From: CAADGV01 sp040290295
Lineage (GTDB): Bacteria; Bacteroidota; Ignavibacteria; UBA10030; UBA6906
Length of the DNA: 64,000 nt
Assembly: GCA_040290295.1 (NCBI GenBank)
Contig: PSMW01000004.1
Location: 114,511-178,510, forward strand
Direction of reading: 5' to 3'
The translations under genes were made by a program, and so were the position numbers. Shown piece after piece: positions 8,538 to 17,273 of this stretch (positions within the stretch are counted from its first letter, which is position 1; each line of letters starts with the position of its first letter). The notes below the pieces were generated by a model that was given only the letters and a program-made list of their open reading frames with translations, was not told the DNA's origin and made no database searches.

Positions 8538-9647
8538 TCAACGATCCGGTGTCGAGTAGCCCGCTTCGTGCGGCGAGACGACCACAACGGGTTGCTTGTC
8601 GGCAACTTCCTTGAATCCGCGAACGATGACGCGATCGCCTTCCTTCAATCCCGAGACAATTTCCACCACATTTCCGTCACGCCCCCCGAGTTGCACGATC
8701 CGTTCCTGTGCAATTCCTCCGTTCTCGACATACACAACGAATTTGTTACGATCGACTTGTTGAACGATGCTCTCATCCACCACCAACGCGCGCGGTTGCA
8801 CAGCGAGTGCAAGCTTGACACGTGCAATCATTTCGGGTTTCAGCTTGCCCGCGGGATTCGACACAAGCGCCTCGATCGAAAAGGTGCGATTGTCGGGTGA
8901 AATCGTCGTGCCGATGAACGCTACGCGCCCCTCGAAAACCTCCGACGGGTAGGCCAACACGGTAAGCTGGAGGTGCGAGCCTGGTTTGATCCTTCCTGCA
9001 TAGCGTTCGGGAACATTCACCACCACCTTCACCGTGCGTATCTTGACGATGCGAGCGATCGGAACGCCGGGCGCTGCCATTTCACCCGCGTCCACGAAAC
9101 GATCGTCGAGAATGCCGTCGATCGGACTTTTGATGCGTGTGCGCTCCCATCGCGCGCGCATCAAATCTGCCTGCGCCTTGGCAGCGTCGCGATTGAACTC
9201 GCTCGTCTTCAGTTGCCACTCGCTCACAGCCTGTTCGGTAAACACCTGTTGTTGTTTTTCCCATGTCAGTTCTGCCGACTTGTATTGGGCGAGCGCAGAT
9301 TCGTAACTGGGTCTGATGACGTCATCATTCAGCAATACAACCACATCGCCCTTCCGTACGAACGAGCCTTTCTCAAACTTCCACATGTTCACAACGCCCC
9401 CCTCTTCGGGTGCTATCACGATATCTTCCAAAGCTTTGATCGAGCCGCTGAGATGAAGCGTCTCGACGAACGGCTGAGGTCGCAGTTCCTGCACCTGCAC
9501 GTGCACAGCACGCGGCGCGGCTGACGCCGTCGTTTTCGGCTGGTTCGCCGTTGTGTCGGAACAGCTTCCCACCAGCATGCCCAGAACAATCATCCCTCCT
9601 TCGATTGCAACAAGTCTCAACATTCTCATGACCATTTCCTTTTCCAT
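8538..9647 (-). CDS. RND efflux periplasmic adaptor (membrane fusion) lipoprotein
   Basis: 369 residues. The N-terminus is a lipoprotein signal with lipobox-like LVGSC around residue 29, so it is probably anchored in the inner membrane facing the periplasm. The order is typical: a barrel-sandwich (lipoyl-like) strand (GSIKALEDIVIAPEEGGVV), a coiled-coil hairpin (EQAVSEWQLKTSEFNRDAAKAQ), the second lipoyl half (IKSPIDGILDDRFVDAGEM) and a beta-barrel/MP domain ending in GLKEGDRVIVRGFKEV. The adaptor bridges pump and outer-membrane channel. GGAGG lies 10 nt before the ATG at 9647. It sits between the TolC-like gene (21 bp upstream) and the pump (45 bp downstream). Confidence 0.92.
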   Translation of the reverse strand: MEKEMVMRMLRLVAIEGGMIVLGMLVGSCSDTTANQPKTTASAAPRAVHVQVQELRPQPFVETLHLSGSIKALEDIVIAPEEGGVVNMWKFEKGSFVRKGDVVVLLNDDVIRPSYESALAQYKSAELTWEKQQQVFTEQAVSEWQLKTSEFNRDAAKAQADLMRARWERTRIKSPIDGILDDRFVDAGEMAAPGVPIARIVKIRTVKVVVNVPERYAGRIKPGSHLQLTVLAYPSEVFEGRVAFIGTTISPDNRTFSIEALVSNPAGKLKPEMIARVKLALAVQPRALVVDESIVQQVDRNKFVVYVENGGIAQERIVQLGGRDGNVVEIVSGLKEGDRVIVRGFKEVADKQPVVVVSPHEAGYSTPDR

Positions 9648-9668
9648 CTTACAGAAACCTCCATCAGT

Positions 9669-11045
9669 TCATTCCTCTGCCGCCGACTGAACATACGACG
9701 GCTTTCTACCCAACAATTGGTCGAGGTCGGCTGCCGCGACCAGATAATCGTACATGGCTTGCACACGATTCGTTCGAGCGGTGGTGAGCGCAAGCTGCGC
9801 GTCGTTCACTTCGAGTTGTGTGCCGCTGCCCGTTGTGAACCGTGTGACCGCAATGCGATAGCCGCGCTCCGCCTGCTCCACCGTGCGCTCTTGCGCATCG
9901 ATGCGTTCCTTGGCACGGCGTAGGGACATGACCGTTGCTTGGACGGCTGCCTTGAGCGATTGTTCGGTGTATGCAATCTGCTCTTGCGTTTTTCGCGCAT
10001 CAAGCGCCGCTTGCTCCACCCGCGCCGTCGTACGAAATCCATCGAAGAGATTCAAAGAAAGAGTAACACCAGCGAGCGAGCTTCTCACGAAGTCGTGTGT
10101 CGAAATGCGCAGATCGTTTTGTTGTGTTTGAAATTGATAGGTACCGAACGCGGCAAGACTCGGCAAAAAGTTCGAACGCTCCACTCTGGTGATGGCATCA
10201 TTGACCTCGAGCTGGTAGCGCAATGCTCCAAGCGACGGATTCGCTTCGAGAACGCTCTCTGCACCCGAGCGGAGCACACCTTCGTCCACCGGTTCGTAGG
10301 TGAGCGTTCCGGTTATCTCCACCGAATCGTTCACCGCCAACCCTAAGGTGACCTTCAAGGAGTTGAGAGCGAGATCATAATTGTTTTCTGCACGGATCGC
10401 TTCGGGACGAAGGTTCGCCAATCCGACTTCCGCCCGTAGTTTGTCATATTCGGAGATCAATCCTTGGGCTGCAAGAATCGTGGCGTTGCGAACGTTTTCT
10501 TCCGCGTTCCGCATATTCGCACGCATCATCTCGCGCACCTCCGCGGCAAGCAACACGGCGTAGTATGCCTTGCGTGCCGCAGTGATCGTCTCAATCAGCT
10601 TCGCCCGATACACTTCACGCGTTGCTTGCGAATAGATCCTTGCCGATCCGACACCGGTGAACACAGCAGAATTGAACAGGACTTGCGAAACGGTCACATT
10701 CAGGTCGATTGAGTTCGCCGAGCCTATCTCGATCGCCCGAACATCTCCCCTCCGAAATGCCGTTGAGTCGAAAATATTGGGAAAGAAGAAGACAGGTCTC
10801 TTGATGGCACGGGTGTATCGTCCTGCGATGTCGATGCTAGGCAGGGCGTATCCCCATGCTTCACGAACGCGCGCGTCGGCACGTCCCACTTCATGTCGTG
10901 CTTCAGCCAACGCATGATTCTTCTGCAGAGCCACGCGGACCGCCTCTTCCAAGGTCAAGCGGAGGACCTGCGCCTGCGTCGTTCGAATGGTACCCATTAC
11001 TCCGAATATCACAAAAACAAGAATTGTTCTCCGATGCAGTTTCAT
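9669..11045 (-). CDS. TolC-like outer membrane efflux channel
   Basis: 458 residues from the ATG at 11045, which has AGGAA seven bases upstream. The frame is open six codons further. A Sec signal peptide (MKLHRRTILVFVIFGVMG, cut after TTQAQ) precedes two OEP repeats: LRLTLEEAVRVALQKNHAL at the start and long coiled-coil helices such as ARKTQEQIAYTEQSLKAAVQ and TNRVQAMYDYLVAAADLDQL. It forms the trimeric outer-membrane exit duct for the RND pump encoded downstream. First structural gene of the operon, with the TetR gene 119 bp upstream on the same strand. Confidence 0.92.
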   Translation of the reverse strand: MKLHRRTILVFVIFGVMGTIRTTQAQVLRLTLEEAVRVALQKNHALAEARHEVGRADARVREAWGYALPSIDIAGRYTRAIKRPVFFFPNIFDSTAFRRGDVRAIEIGSANSIDLNVTVSQVLFNSAVFTGVGSARIYSQATREVYRAKLIETITAARKAYYAVLLAAEVREMMRANMRNAEENVRNATILAAQGLISEYDKLRAEVGLANLRPEAIRAENNYDLALNSLKVTLGLAVNDSVEITGTLTYEPVDEGVLRSGAESVLEANPSLGALRYQLEVNDAITRVERSNFLPSLAAFGTYQFQTQQNDLRISTHDFVRSSLAGVTLSLNLFDGFRTTARVEQAALDARKTQEQIAYTEQSLKAAVQATVMSLRRAKERIDAQERTVEQAERGYRIAVTRFTTGSGTQLEVNDAQLALTTARTNRVQAMYDYLVAAADLDQLLGRKPSYVQSAAEE

Positions 11046-11182
11046 ATCATTCCTGTCTATCAATCCTCATCCTTCACTCATTTCCAGCCAAGAGGTTGTC
11101 TCTGTCCCTCGCCCCACGCTCTCTCGTGCCGGAACACGTATTGCCGAATTGCTTTCTCGAACGCCACGATGCGTGACCGCAC

Positions 11183-11809
11183 TTAGGAGCGCGCGGCACC
11201 GTCAAAGAACAGCCGCGTCAAAAATGTTGCTTCAGCTTCACAATCCACCGCCGTGAGGCCGGGGAGCGTAAACGATCGCCGCATGGCGCGATTATGAATC
11301 ATCCCCACGAAGACGTGCGCCAACTCCGCAGGATCGTCCTTGATGATAAGCCGCTTGTTCATCTCGCGACGAAGTGCCGAAGCCAAGACCGAGGCAATGG
11401 CATGAACGCGTTTGATAATTGCGGAGAGGTCTTCCTTCATGTGCGTTCGATGGATCTCGCGCACAAGAATATGAAGCAAGTCTTCGTTGGTGCGATAGTA
11501 TTCTAACGTCCGCACAGCGTACCGGCAGAACTGATCGCGCACGGGCCCTCCCTCCGCCAGCGCCTGCTCAGCGATATGAATCATCTCATCGAGAATGCTC
11601 TCGACGATTTCGCGGAAGAGCGTCTCCTTGCTGTCGAAGTAGTTGTAGAGCGTTCCCTTGGCAAATTCTGCAAGCTCAGCGATCTCATCTAATGTTGCGC
11701 GCTCATAGCCTTTTGTGGCAAAAACCTTACGCGCCGCTGACAGAATCTCCGCCCGTTTTGCCTGCCGTTCCCGTTTCTTCCGTTGCAAAGGGATTTGCGT
11801 CTGTCTCAT
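11183..11809 (-). CDS. TetR/AcrR family transcriptional regulator
   Basis: 208 residues. The N-terminal helix-turn-helix is clear: RAEILSAARKVFATKGY, ERATLDEIAELAEFAKGTL and YNYFDSKETLFREIV. The C-terminal ligand-binding region is all helical and unrelated to named subfamilies I can identify. A basic arm (QRKKRERQAKRAE) precedes the HTH. Its place directly upstream of the TolC-adaptor-pump genes on the same strand suggests that it represses the efflux operon and is released by a pump substrate. Repeated GAGTCA/GTCAGT motifs just upstream of its start are candidate operators. Confidence 0.9.
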   Translation of the reverse strand: MRQTQIPLQRKKRERQAKRAEILSAARKVFATKGYERATLDEIAELAEFAKGTLYNYFDSKETLFREIVESILDEMIHIAEQALAEGGPVRDQFCRYAVRTLEYYRTNEDLLHILVREIHRTHMKEDLSAIIKRVHAIASVLASALRREMNKRLIIKDDPAELAHVFVGMIHNRAMRRSFTLPGLTAVDCEAEATFLTRLFFDGAARS

Positions 11810-11821
11810 AGTGTCCGAATG

Positions 11822-11870
11822 ATGAGTCAGTAAACCAACCGACGAGTCATCGACTGGACTTGTCAGTCAT
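11822..11870. promoter_or_regulatory. Candidate TetR operator cluster
   Basis: Within 49 bp upstream of the TetR gene are ATGAGTCAGT (11822-11831), GACGAGTCATC (about 11841-11851), GACTGGAC and TGTCAGTCAT (11861-11870). The outer copies face each other as inverted half-sites around a GAGTCA-type core. TetR proteins often bind such palindromes next to their own gene. Visible motif only; binding is inferred. Confidence 0.4.
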
Positions 11871-11956
11871 AATTTATGGAAGATGGACCCTCGATGGCAA
11901 CAGATGAAGAAGAAATAATCTTTTGGTTGGGCGAGAGTGTTGAAGAACGCTGCAGA

Positions 11957-12484
11957 TTATTCGTGGTCGTAGGTAATCAGAGAAAAGACATCGTACTTGC
12001 GCAAACGATCTCTGCCGTGCAAGAACGATAATTCGATAAGGAATGCCAGTCCCACAACATTTCCCCCCAGTCGTTCGACGAGACGTGCCGCAGCCAGCAT
12101 AGTACCGCCCGTCGCCAAGAGGTCGTCGATGACCAGCACGCGATCGTTGGGCGTGATGGCATCGGTATGAATTTCAAGCGCATCGGTACCGTATTCGAGA
12201 GCATACTCTTCGCGAAGAGTTTCCGCGGGAAGTTTGTTGGGTTTACGCACCGGCACGAAGCCTGCCTGCAAGCGATATGCAAGCGGGGCGCCGAAAATGA
12301 AGCCGCGGGATTCGATGCTCACCACTTTCTCGATTGCAGAGCCTTTGAAGTGTTCATAGAAAAGATCGATCGCTTCTACGAACGCTTTCGGGTCTTTCAG
12401 TAAAGTTGTGATATCGCGAAACACGATCCCTTTCTTCGGAAAGTCGGGGATGCTTCGGATGGTATCGATAAGATGCGATGACAT
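11957..12484 (-). CDS. apt: Adenine phosphoribosyltransferase
   Basis: 175 residues from the ATG at 12484, the normal length. It makes AMP from adenine and PRPP in the cytoplasm (purine salvage). The start LIDTIRSIPDFPKKGIVFRD is diagnostic for Apt. The flexible-loop and substrate residues lie in SIESRGFIFGAPLAYRL, and the PRPP-binding motif is RVLVIDDLLATGGT. The frame extends 16 codons upstream into the preceding enoyl-CoA hydratase gene, with no support for that start. It lies 10 bp after that gene's stop and may share its transcript. Confidence 0.95.
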   Translation of the reverse strand: MSSHLIDTIRSIPDFPKKGIVFRDITTLLKDPKAFVEAIDLFYEHFKGSAIEKVVSIESRGFIFGAPLAYRLQAGFVPVRKPNKLPAETLREEYALEYGTDALEIHTDAITPNDRVLVIDDLLATGGTMLAAARLVERLGGNVVGLAFLIELSFLHGRDRLRKYDVFSLITYDHE

Positions 12485-12494
12485 AGCGTGAGCT

Positions 12495-13277
12495 CTACCA
12501 CTGGATTTTTTCTTTTCGAAGGAACGCCGCAACGCCTGCTTTGCAGTCTGCGGTCATCCGAGCTGCAGCATTCATGTTGGCGGCGAACTCCAAGGAATCG
12601 GCTACGTTCAGTCCATGGAGCTTCGAGAGCATTTCCTTGCACAAGCCCATGGCGTGGAGGCTGTTGTTCGTAATGCATTCTTCGGCAAGCGTATCGGCCG
12701 TGCGATCCAGCTCGGCTTGCGGCACGACGATGTTCGCCAGTCCGATGCGATGCGCCTCCCGAGCTGAAAGAACGTTCCCGCGCAGAATGAGTTCTCGCGC
12801 CTTGCCTTCTCCCACGCGCATGATGAGAAAGATCATGACGATGGCAGGAATAAAGCCAATACGCACCTCCGTGTAACCAAACGTTGCCTGCTCTTCAGAC
12901 GCCACAATCACGTCGCACACTGTCGCGATGCCACAGCCGCCGGCGAGTGCAGGTCCGTTGACGACAGCAATCACCGGCTTACGCAGCTCGTAGATCATTT
13001 TGAACAGATGTGCCATCTTGCTCGAGTCCTGACGATTTTCTTCGAGGTCGAACGCGGCAAGCCTGCTCACATATTCGAGGTCTGCCCCCGCGCAAAATGC
13101 GCTACCGTTGGCTTTCAACAACACCACTTTCACGTGCTGATCGCGTGACGCTTGCGCAAACGCCGTCGTCAGTTCGGCAACCATCGTATCATCCAACGCA
13201 TTGCGTTTCTCAGGACGGTTGAGCGTGATCGTTGCTCGGCGATGGGAAACGTCGTAGAGAAGTCGGGAGAATTGCAT
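12495..13277 (-). CDS. Enoyl-CoA hydratase/isomerase family protein
   Basis: 260 residues, crotonase fold. The oxyanion-hole segments are visible: KANGSAFCAGADLEYV and NGPALAGGCGIATVCD. Of the two classical hydratase glutamates, the first position is Gly here (GGCG instead of GGCE). The second is kept as Glu in FGYTEVRIGF. Loss of one Glu is common in branched-chain (methylglutaconyl-CoA-type) hydratases and in isomerases, so the exact reaction is uncertain. No fatty-acid or leucine catabolic genes are adjacent; apt follows after 10 bp. Confidence 0.88.
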   Translation of the reverse strand: MQFSRLLYDVSHRRATITLNRPEKRNALDDTMVAELTTAFAQASRDQHVKVVLLKANGSAFCAGADLEYVSRLAAFDLEENRQDSSKMAHLFKMIYELRKPVIAVVNGPALAGGCGIATVCDVIVASEEQATFGYTEVRIGFIPAIVMIFLIMRVGEGKARELILRGNVLSAREAHRIGLANIVVPQAELDRTADTLAEECITNNSLHAMGLCKEMLSKLHGLNVADSLEFAANMNAAARMTADCKAGVAAFLRKEKIQW

Positions 13278-13409
13278 ACGACAAATGAGAGAAACTGTTC
13301 AGGAAAAAACAACAACGCTGAGAACCACGCATGGGTCGTTGCGGTGCGAGGGAACGACACCCCGTCGTGGATGCCAAAGGTGGTCGATATTCCGCAGCGG
13401 TCACGACAC

Positions 13410-14372
13410 TCACCACGATGACTTGAACCAGCTTGCGTCGGTGTAGTAGGGCTTCGTCAATCCCTCTGTTGTGCGCATCTCTTGCTCCGTCATCGGCTGG
13501 AATGTTCTTGCAATGCGAACGTTCTCTTCCAACTCTTCGAGCGTCGAGATACCCACGATGACGGTGCTGACCTGCAACGTCAGCACGAAGCGCATGGCTT
13601 GCTCCATCGTGGTGATGCCCCCTTCACGGAATATCTTGCCCCGCGCAGGAATCTTCATCCCGATAATGCCCATCTTCTTTTCCACAGCGACAGGCAGTAG
13701 GTTTGTGATGAAGGATTTGTTATGACGGTCTGCTGCGTTCAGCGCCACGAGTATCGTATCGAACGGGTATTGCTCAATCGCTTTCCGCAGGACGAACGGA
13801 TCGTAATGCCCGGTGATGCCGAGGTAGCGGACTATGCCCTGATCTCGTGCCTGCTCCAGAGCCTTGATCGCTCCATCGTCGGAAAAGATTCGATCGAGAT
13901 CATCCTGCGTACGCACGTTGTGGAGTTGCCATACATCGAGATGATCGGTCTGAAGGTTCTTCAACGATTGCTCCAACAGGCGCATCGAGCCGTCATAACT
14001 TCGGCTGTGCGTCTTGGAGGCGAGAAAAACTTCCTTGCGCCGCGACTTCATCACCGATCCAATGTAGCGCTCACTGATGCCGCGTCCGTAAGCTGCTGCC
14101 GTGTCGATATAGTTCACGCCCAGATCGATAGCGCGAGAAATGATCCTTTCCGACTGTTCTGCTGTGCCGGATCGTTCAAGCGTTGCCTGCCCACCAAGGC
14201 TGAAGATCGCAACCTGATGCGTGGTGCAGCCCAGTGGGCGGAGGGGCATGCGTTGCTCATCGGACGGATACGCGAGCGCGGCGAGCGGTTTGAGTTTCGA
14301 CCCTGTGCCTGCCGCCGCTACTGCACTCAAGATAGTGCCGACAAATTTCCTGCGGGAAAGTTTCCAGTTCAT
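13410..14372 (-). CDS. Tat-exported aldo/keto reductase
   Basis: 320 residues. The N-terminus MNWKLSRRKFVGTILSAV has a twin-arginine motif (SRRKFVG) and a hydrophobic core, so the folded protein is probably exported by Tat. The body is an aldo/keto reductase barrel: YIDTAAAYGRGISERYIG (catalytic Asp and Tyr), FLASKTHSR (catalytic Lys) and LDVWQLHNV (His). KLGIIGMKIPA-like and STVIVGISTLEELEEN segments complete the nucleotide-binding end. It uses NAD(P)H to reduce carbonyls in known members; how a cofactor is supplied after export is an open point. GGAGG lies four bases before the ATG. mgsA is 84 bp upstream on the same strand, so a methylglyoxal link is possible. Confidence 0.88.
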   Translation of the reverse strand: MNWKLSRRKFVGTILSAVAAAGTGSKLKPLAALAYPSDEQRMPLRPLGCTTHQVAIFSLGGQATLERSGTAEQSERIISRAIDLGVNYIDTAAAYGRGISERYIGSVMKSRRKEVFLASKTHSRSYDGSMRLLEQSLKNLQTDHLDVWQLHNVRTQDDLDRIFSDDGAIKALEQARDQGIVRYLGITGHYDPFVLRKAIEQYPFDTILVALNAADRHNKSFITNLLPVAVEKKMGIIGMKIPARGKIFREGGITTMEQAMRFVLTLQVSTVIVGISTLEELEENVRIARTFQPMTEQEMRTTEGLTKPYYTDASWFKSSW

Positions 14373-14456
14373 AGAGCCTCCGTCGGAAAAGATTTTCTGC
14401 TGTTAGATGAAACTGAAATCGCCGCTCAAGTGCAACTGTGTGGGTAACAAGAGTCT

Positions 14457-14921
14457 TCATCCATCGAGTTTTCGCTCGAGGTACGAACGGTAGTCGCGCA
14501 ACACCGGTGTGTATCGTTCCCGAATAAGGTACGATGAAATGAGAAAGTCCGCGGTCGAACGATTGCATGCACAGGGAATGTTGTACAGAACCGCGATCCG
14601 CAGCAATGCTTTGACATCGACATCATGCGGTTGAGGTTGCATCGGATCCCAGAAGAAGATCAGAATGTCGATGCCGCCCTCGGCGATCATCGCACCTAAC
14701 TGCTGATCACCCCCGAACGGTCCCGACTTGAGCTTCTTGACTGTGACGTCCGATCCGGGATCGAGATGCCGCTTCAACGCGGCTTCGACCAACGTTCCCG
14801 TTGTGCCGGTGCAGATGAGTTCGTGACGCAGCAACACTTCTCGGTTCCACTCTACCCATTCGACCAAGTCCTGTTTACAGTTGTCGTGCGCAACGAGCGC
14901 TATCCGTTTTGTTATTTCCAT
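14457..14921 (-). CDS. mgsA: Methylglyoxal synthase
   Basis: 154 residues, normal length. It converts dihydroxyacetone phosphate to methylglyoxal and phosphate, a bypass of lower glycolysis. Diagnostic stretches: IALVAHDNCKQDLVEWV, ICTGTTGTLVEAAL (phosphate binding), LKSGPFGGDQQLGAMIAEG and IDILIFFWDPMQPQPHD with the catalytic Asp, then IPCACNRSTADFLISS. AGAGGAGC precedes the ATG. The downstream aldo/keto reductase could in principle detoxify methylglyoxal, but it carries an export signal while MgsA is cytoplasmic. Confidence 0.95.
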   Translation of the reverse strand: MEITKRIALVAHDNCKQDLVEWVEWNREVLLRHELICTGTTGTLVEAALKRHLDPGSDVTVKKLKSGPFGGDQQLGAMIAEGGIDILIFFWDPMQPQPHDVDVKALLRIAVLYNIPCACNRSTADFLISSYLIRERYTPVLRDYRSYLERKLDG

Positions 14922-15053
14922 AAAGCTCCTCTGGTGCGAAGAGTGTGCGTCAATGTGAACGTCTCCCTGGACGAACGCATCGAATCATTGACAACAACAA
15001 GCGCCGCTTGCCTTAGCGGGCAATGTCCCCGCCGACATGACGTGGTATGGCTC

Positions 15054-15092
15054 GAAACGAAAACTCCCGCGCATCCGATTGATGCGCGGGAG
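15054..15092 (-). terminator. Rho-independent terminator of glnA
   Basis: A perfect 12-bp stem (CTCCCGCGCATC at 15064-15075 pairing with 15081-15092) with a 5-nt loop. On the minus strand it is followed by TTTTCGTTT. It lies about 25 bp past the glnA stop, in the correct orientation to end the lrp-amt-glnA transcript. Confidence 0.85.
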
Positions 15093-15115
15093 CGGCGTTG
15101 ATCGAGGTGCGATGA

Positions 15116-15862
15116 CTAACAATCGTAGTACAAGCCGAATTCGAAGGGATGCGGTCGCAGTGCCATCGTCTTCACTTCCTTCTCCATCTTGTAGGTGATC
15201 CACGTTTCGATTACGTCTTCTGTGAACACATCACCGCGCATCAAGAAATCGTGATCGCGTTCCAACGCTTTGATGGCTTCTTCGAGCGATCCCGGCGTCG
15301 AGGGAACATCCTTGAGTTCCTCTGGATCCATATCATAAATGTCTTTATCGAGCGGTTCGCCCGGATCGATCTTGTTAATGATGCCGTCGAGTCCTGCCAA
15401 CAGCATAGCGGCAAATTGCAGGTACGGATTACCGGAAGCATCGGGGCATCGGAACTCGATGCGTTTTGATTTCGGATTCGAGGAGTACATCGGAATGCGT
15501 ACCGACGCACTGCGGTTGCGCTGTGAGTACGCAAGGTTCACCGGTGCTTCGAAGCCCGGTACCAAGCGCTTGTAGGAATTGGTTGTAGGATTGGTGATGG
15601 CGCACAGGGCAGGTGCATGCTTCAGCAGCCCACCGATATAGTACAGCGCCGTCTCACTCAAGTTAGCGTACCCGTTGCCGTAGAAGAGAGGCTTGCCGTT
15701 CTTCCACAAGCTCTGATGGACGTGCATACCGGAACCGTTGTCTCCGAAGATCGGCTTTGGCATGAAGGTCGCCGTTTTGCCGCGTGCACGCGCAGTGTTC
15801 TTGATGACGTATTTGAACAGCATCATGTCATCGGCGTGTTTGAGCAGGTTAGCAAACTTCAA
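15116..15862 (-). CDS. glnA: Glutamine synthetase, C-terminal part (gene split by frameshift)
   Basis: C-terminal ~250 residues of a type I glutamine synthetase. Present: MPKPIFGDNGSGMHVHQSL (metal and substrate His), KRLVPGFEAPVNLAYS, RNRSASVRIP, RIEFRCPDASGNPYL and the terminal RPHPFEFGLYYDC. The region DIYDMDPEELKDVP matches the loop holding the adenylylated Tyr in GSI-beta enzymes, so control by adenylylation is possible. In frame, the conserved lead-in ETQHHEVASGGQAEIDL runs upstream to about 15915, where the frame is lost. Joined to the N-terminal part the protein would be about 470 residues, the normal size. Confidence 0.85.
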   Translation of the reverse strand: MKFANLLKHADDMMLFKYVIKNTARARGKTATFMPKPIFGDNGSGMHVHQSLWKNGKPLFYGNGYANLSETALYYIGGLLKHAPALCAITNPTTNSYKRLVPGFEAPVNLAYSQRNRSASVRIPMYSSNPKSKRIEFRCPDASGNPYLQFAAMLLAGLDGIINKIDPGEPLDKDIYDMDPEELKDVPSTPGSLEEAIKALERDHDFLMRGDVFTEDVIETWITYKMEKEVKTMALRPHPFEFGLYYDC

Positions 15863-16541
15863 ATCGATCTCCGCTTGCCCGCCGCTGGCGACCTCGTGGT
15901 GCTGTGTCTCGACCTCCTGCCGCGATCATGTTCGCGACCATCTCGTTGCGTAGATCCATCAGGTGGTCAATGGGAGGCGCAGGATAGTAGCCTTCCTTGT
16001 AGCGCGGCTTGTAGCCGAGGTTCGGCATTTCATCGCGCCCCGAGTTCCATCGTCCTTCGATCGAGTCCACGTAATAATAACTGCTATTTCCGTTCGTATC
16101 GAAACGGATGTCGTCGAAAATGAAGAACTCAGCCTCCGCACCCATGTAGGCAACATCCGCAATGCCTGTCGACATCATGTACTGCTCGGCTTTGTGCGCG
16201 ATGCCGCGAGCGCAACGGCTGAATCGTTCCTTGGTCAGCGGGTCGAAGATTTCGCAGATGAAGCTGATCGTGGCCACTTGAACGAACGGATCGATGAACG
16301 CGGTCTGGGGATCCGGCACCATCAACATGTCGCTTTCGTTGATCGCCTTGAACCCGCGGACCGATGAGCCGTCGAACCCGAACCCGTCTTCGAACGATGA
16401 CTCTTCCAACCGATACACAGGCACCGTTACGTGCTGCCACACACCGAGAAGATCGACAAATTTGAGATCGACCATCTTCACGTTGTTGTCTTTAATCATC
16501 TTAAAGACATGGGCGATTGCCGATGCAGATTTTTTTGCCAT
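15849..16541 (-). CDS. glnA: Glutamine synthetase, N-terminal part (gene split by frameshift)
   Basis: N-terminal ~208 genuine residues of type I glutamine synthetase, which makes glutamine from glutamate, ammonia and ATP. The ATG at 16541 is preceded by AAAGGA at good spacing. Seen: MVDLKFVDLLGVWQHVTVP, GFGFDGSSVRGF, ESDMLMVPDPQTAF and YMGAEAEFFIFDDI (metal-binding Glu). After MVANMIAAG the conserved sequence continues in another frame. The last ~20 residues of this frame (GRDTAPRGRQRRA...) are therefore out-of-frame translation. Alignment to relatives from memory suggests about five bases are missing (or one is extra) near 15911-15918. It follows amt by 45 bp in the lrp-amt-glnA operon. Confidence 0.85.
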   Translation of the reverse strand: MAKKSASAIAHVFKMIKDNNVKMVDLKFVDLLGVWQHVTVPVYRLEESSFEDGFGFDGSSVRGFKAINESDMLMVPDPQTAFIDPFVQVATISFICEIFDPLTKERFSRCARGIAHKAEQYMMSTGIADVAYMGAEAEFFIFDDIRFDTNGNSSYYYVDSIEGRWNSGRDEMPNLGYKPRYKEGYYPAPPIDHLMDLRNEMVANMIAAGGRDTAPRGRQRRASGDRFEVC

Positions 16542-16586
16542 GAGTGATCCTTTGTTTTTTGGGGATGATGAGTGAAACAATGTGAC

Positions 16587-17273
16587 TTACACAAGTTCGT
16601 GATAGCCTTTCTCGCCATGTTCGACGAGATCCAGTCCTTCGTGCTGGTGTTCGTCGCTGCTACGAATGCCGACGGCCGCATCGAGGAGTTTCAACAGCAA
16701 AAACGTCACCGCTGCGGAAAACGCCGCGGTCGCTGCGACTCCAACCAACTGAATCCCCACCAAGGAGACATTGCCGTAGAGCAACCCGTCATTGCCGGCC
16801 GGGTTCACGGATTTCGATGCGAGCACACCCGTCATCAGCGCCCCGAACATGCCGCCAACGCCATGAACAGAGAATGCGTCTAACGAATCATCGAGGTTCC
16901 ATTTCATCCGCCAGGTAACAGCCCCATAGCACAGCGCGGCAACACCCAAACCGATGGTAACAGCACCCAAGGGCGACACGAATCCGCAAGCGGGAGTGAT
17001 CGCAACCAGTCCCGCAACTGCCCCCGTAATAGCACCGACAGCCGTAGATTTTCCTTTGATGAACGTATCGAGCAGAACCCAGCCGAGGAGACCTGATGCG
17101 GCAGCAACGTTTGTATTGACGAACGCTGTTGTCGCAAGCGCACCGGAACCGATAGCACTGCCGGCGTTGAACCCTAACCACCCGAACCAGAGCATTCCAG
17201 CACCGAGGATTGCAAGAGTGACGTTATGCGGCGGCATCGTGCGCTGCAGAAAACCTCGCCGTGGTCCCAGCAT
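16587..17273 (-). CDS. amt: Ammonium transporter, C-terminal part (gene split by frameshift)
   Basis: C-terminal ~228 residues of an Amt/MEP/Rh ammonium channel: PPHNVTLAILGAGMLWFGW, GFNAGSAIG, GAVAGLVAITPACGFVSP, DAFSVHGVGGMFGALMTG (containing the second pore His of the twin-His pair) and further membrane helices. It ends with a short His/Glu-rich cytoplasmic tail (SDEHQHEGLDLVEHGEKGY). The upstream half lies in another frame ending at 17273. One missing base near 17280-17286 restores the expected sequence (AALV..ALMLGPRRGF). No PII (glnB/glnK) gene is adjacent in the window. Confidence 0.85.
   Translation of the reverse strand: MLGPRRGFLQRTMPPHNVTLAILGAGMLWFGWLGFNAGSAIGSGALATTAFVNTNVAAASGLLGWVLLDTFIKGKSTAVGAITGAVAGLVAITPACGFVSPLGAVTIGLGVAALCYGAVTWRMKWNLDDSLDAFSVHGVGGMFGALMTGVLASKSVNPAGNDGLLYGNVSLVGIQLVGVAATAAFSAAVTFLLLKLLDAAVGIRSSDEHQHEGLDLVEHGEKGYHELV

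Noticed and set aside
15905..15925. Programmed ribosomal frameshift in glnA
   Set aside because: No slippery heptamer or downstream stem is visible, and glutamine synthetase is not known to use frameshifting; an indel is simpler.
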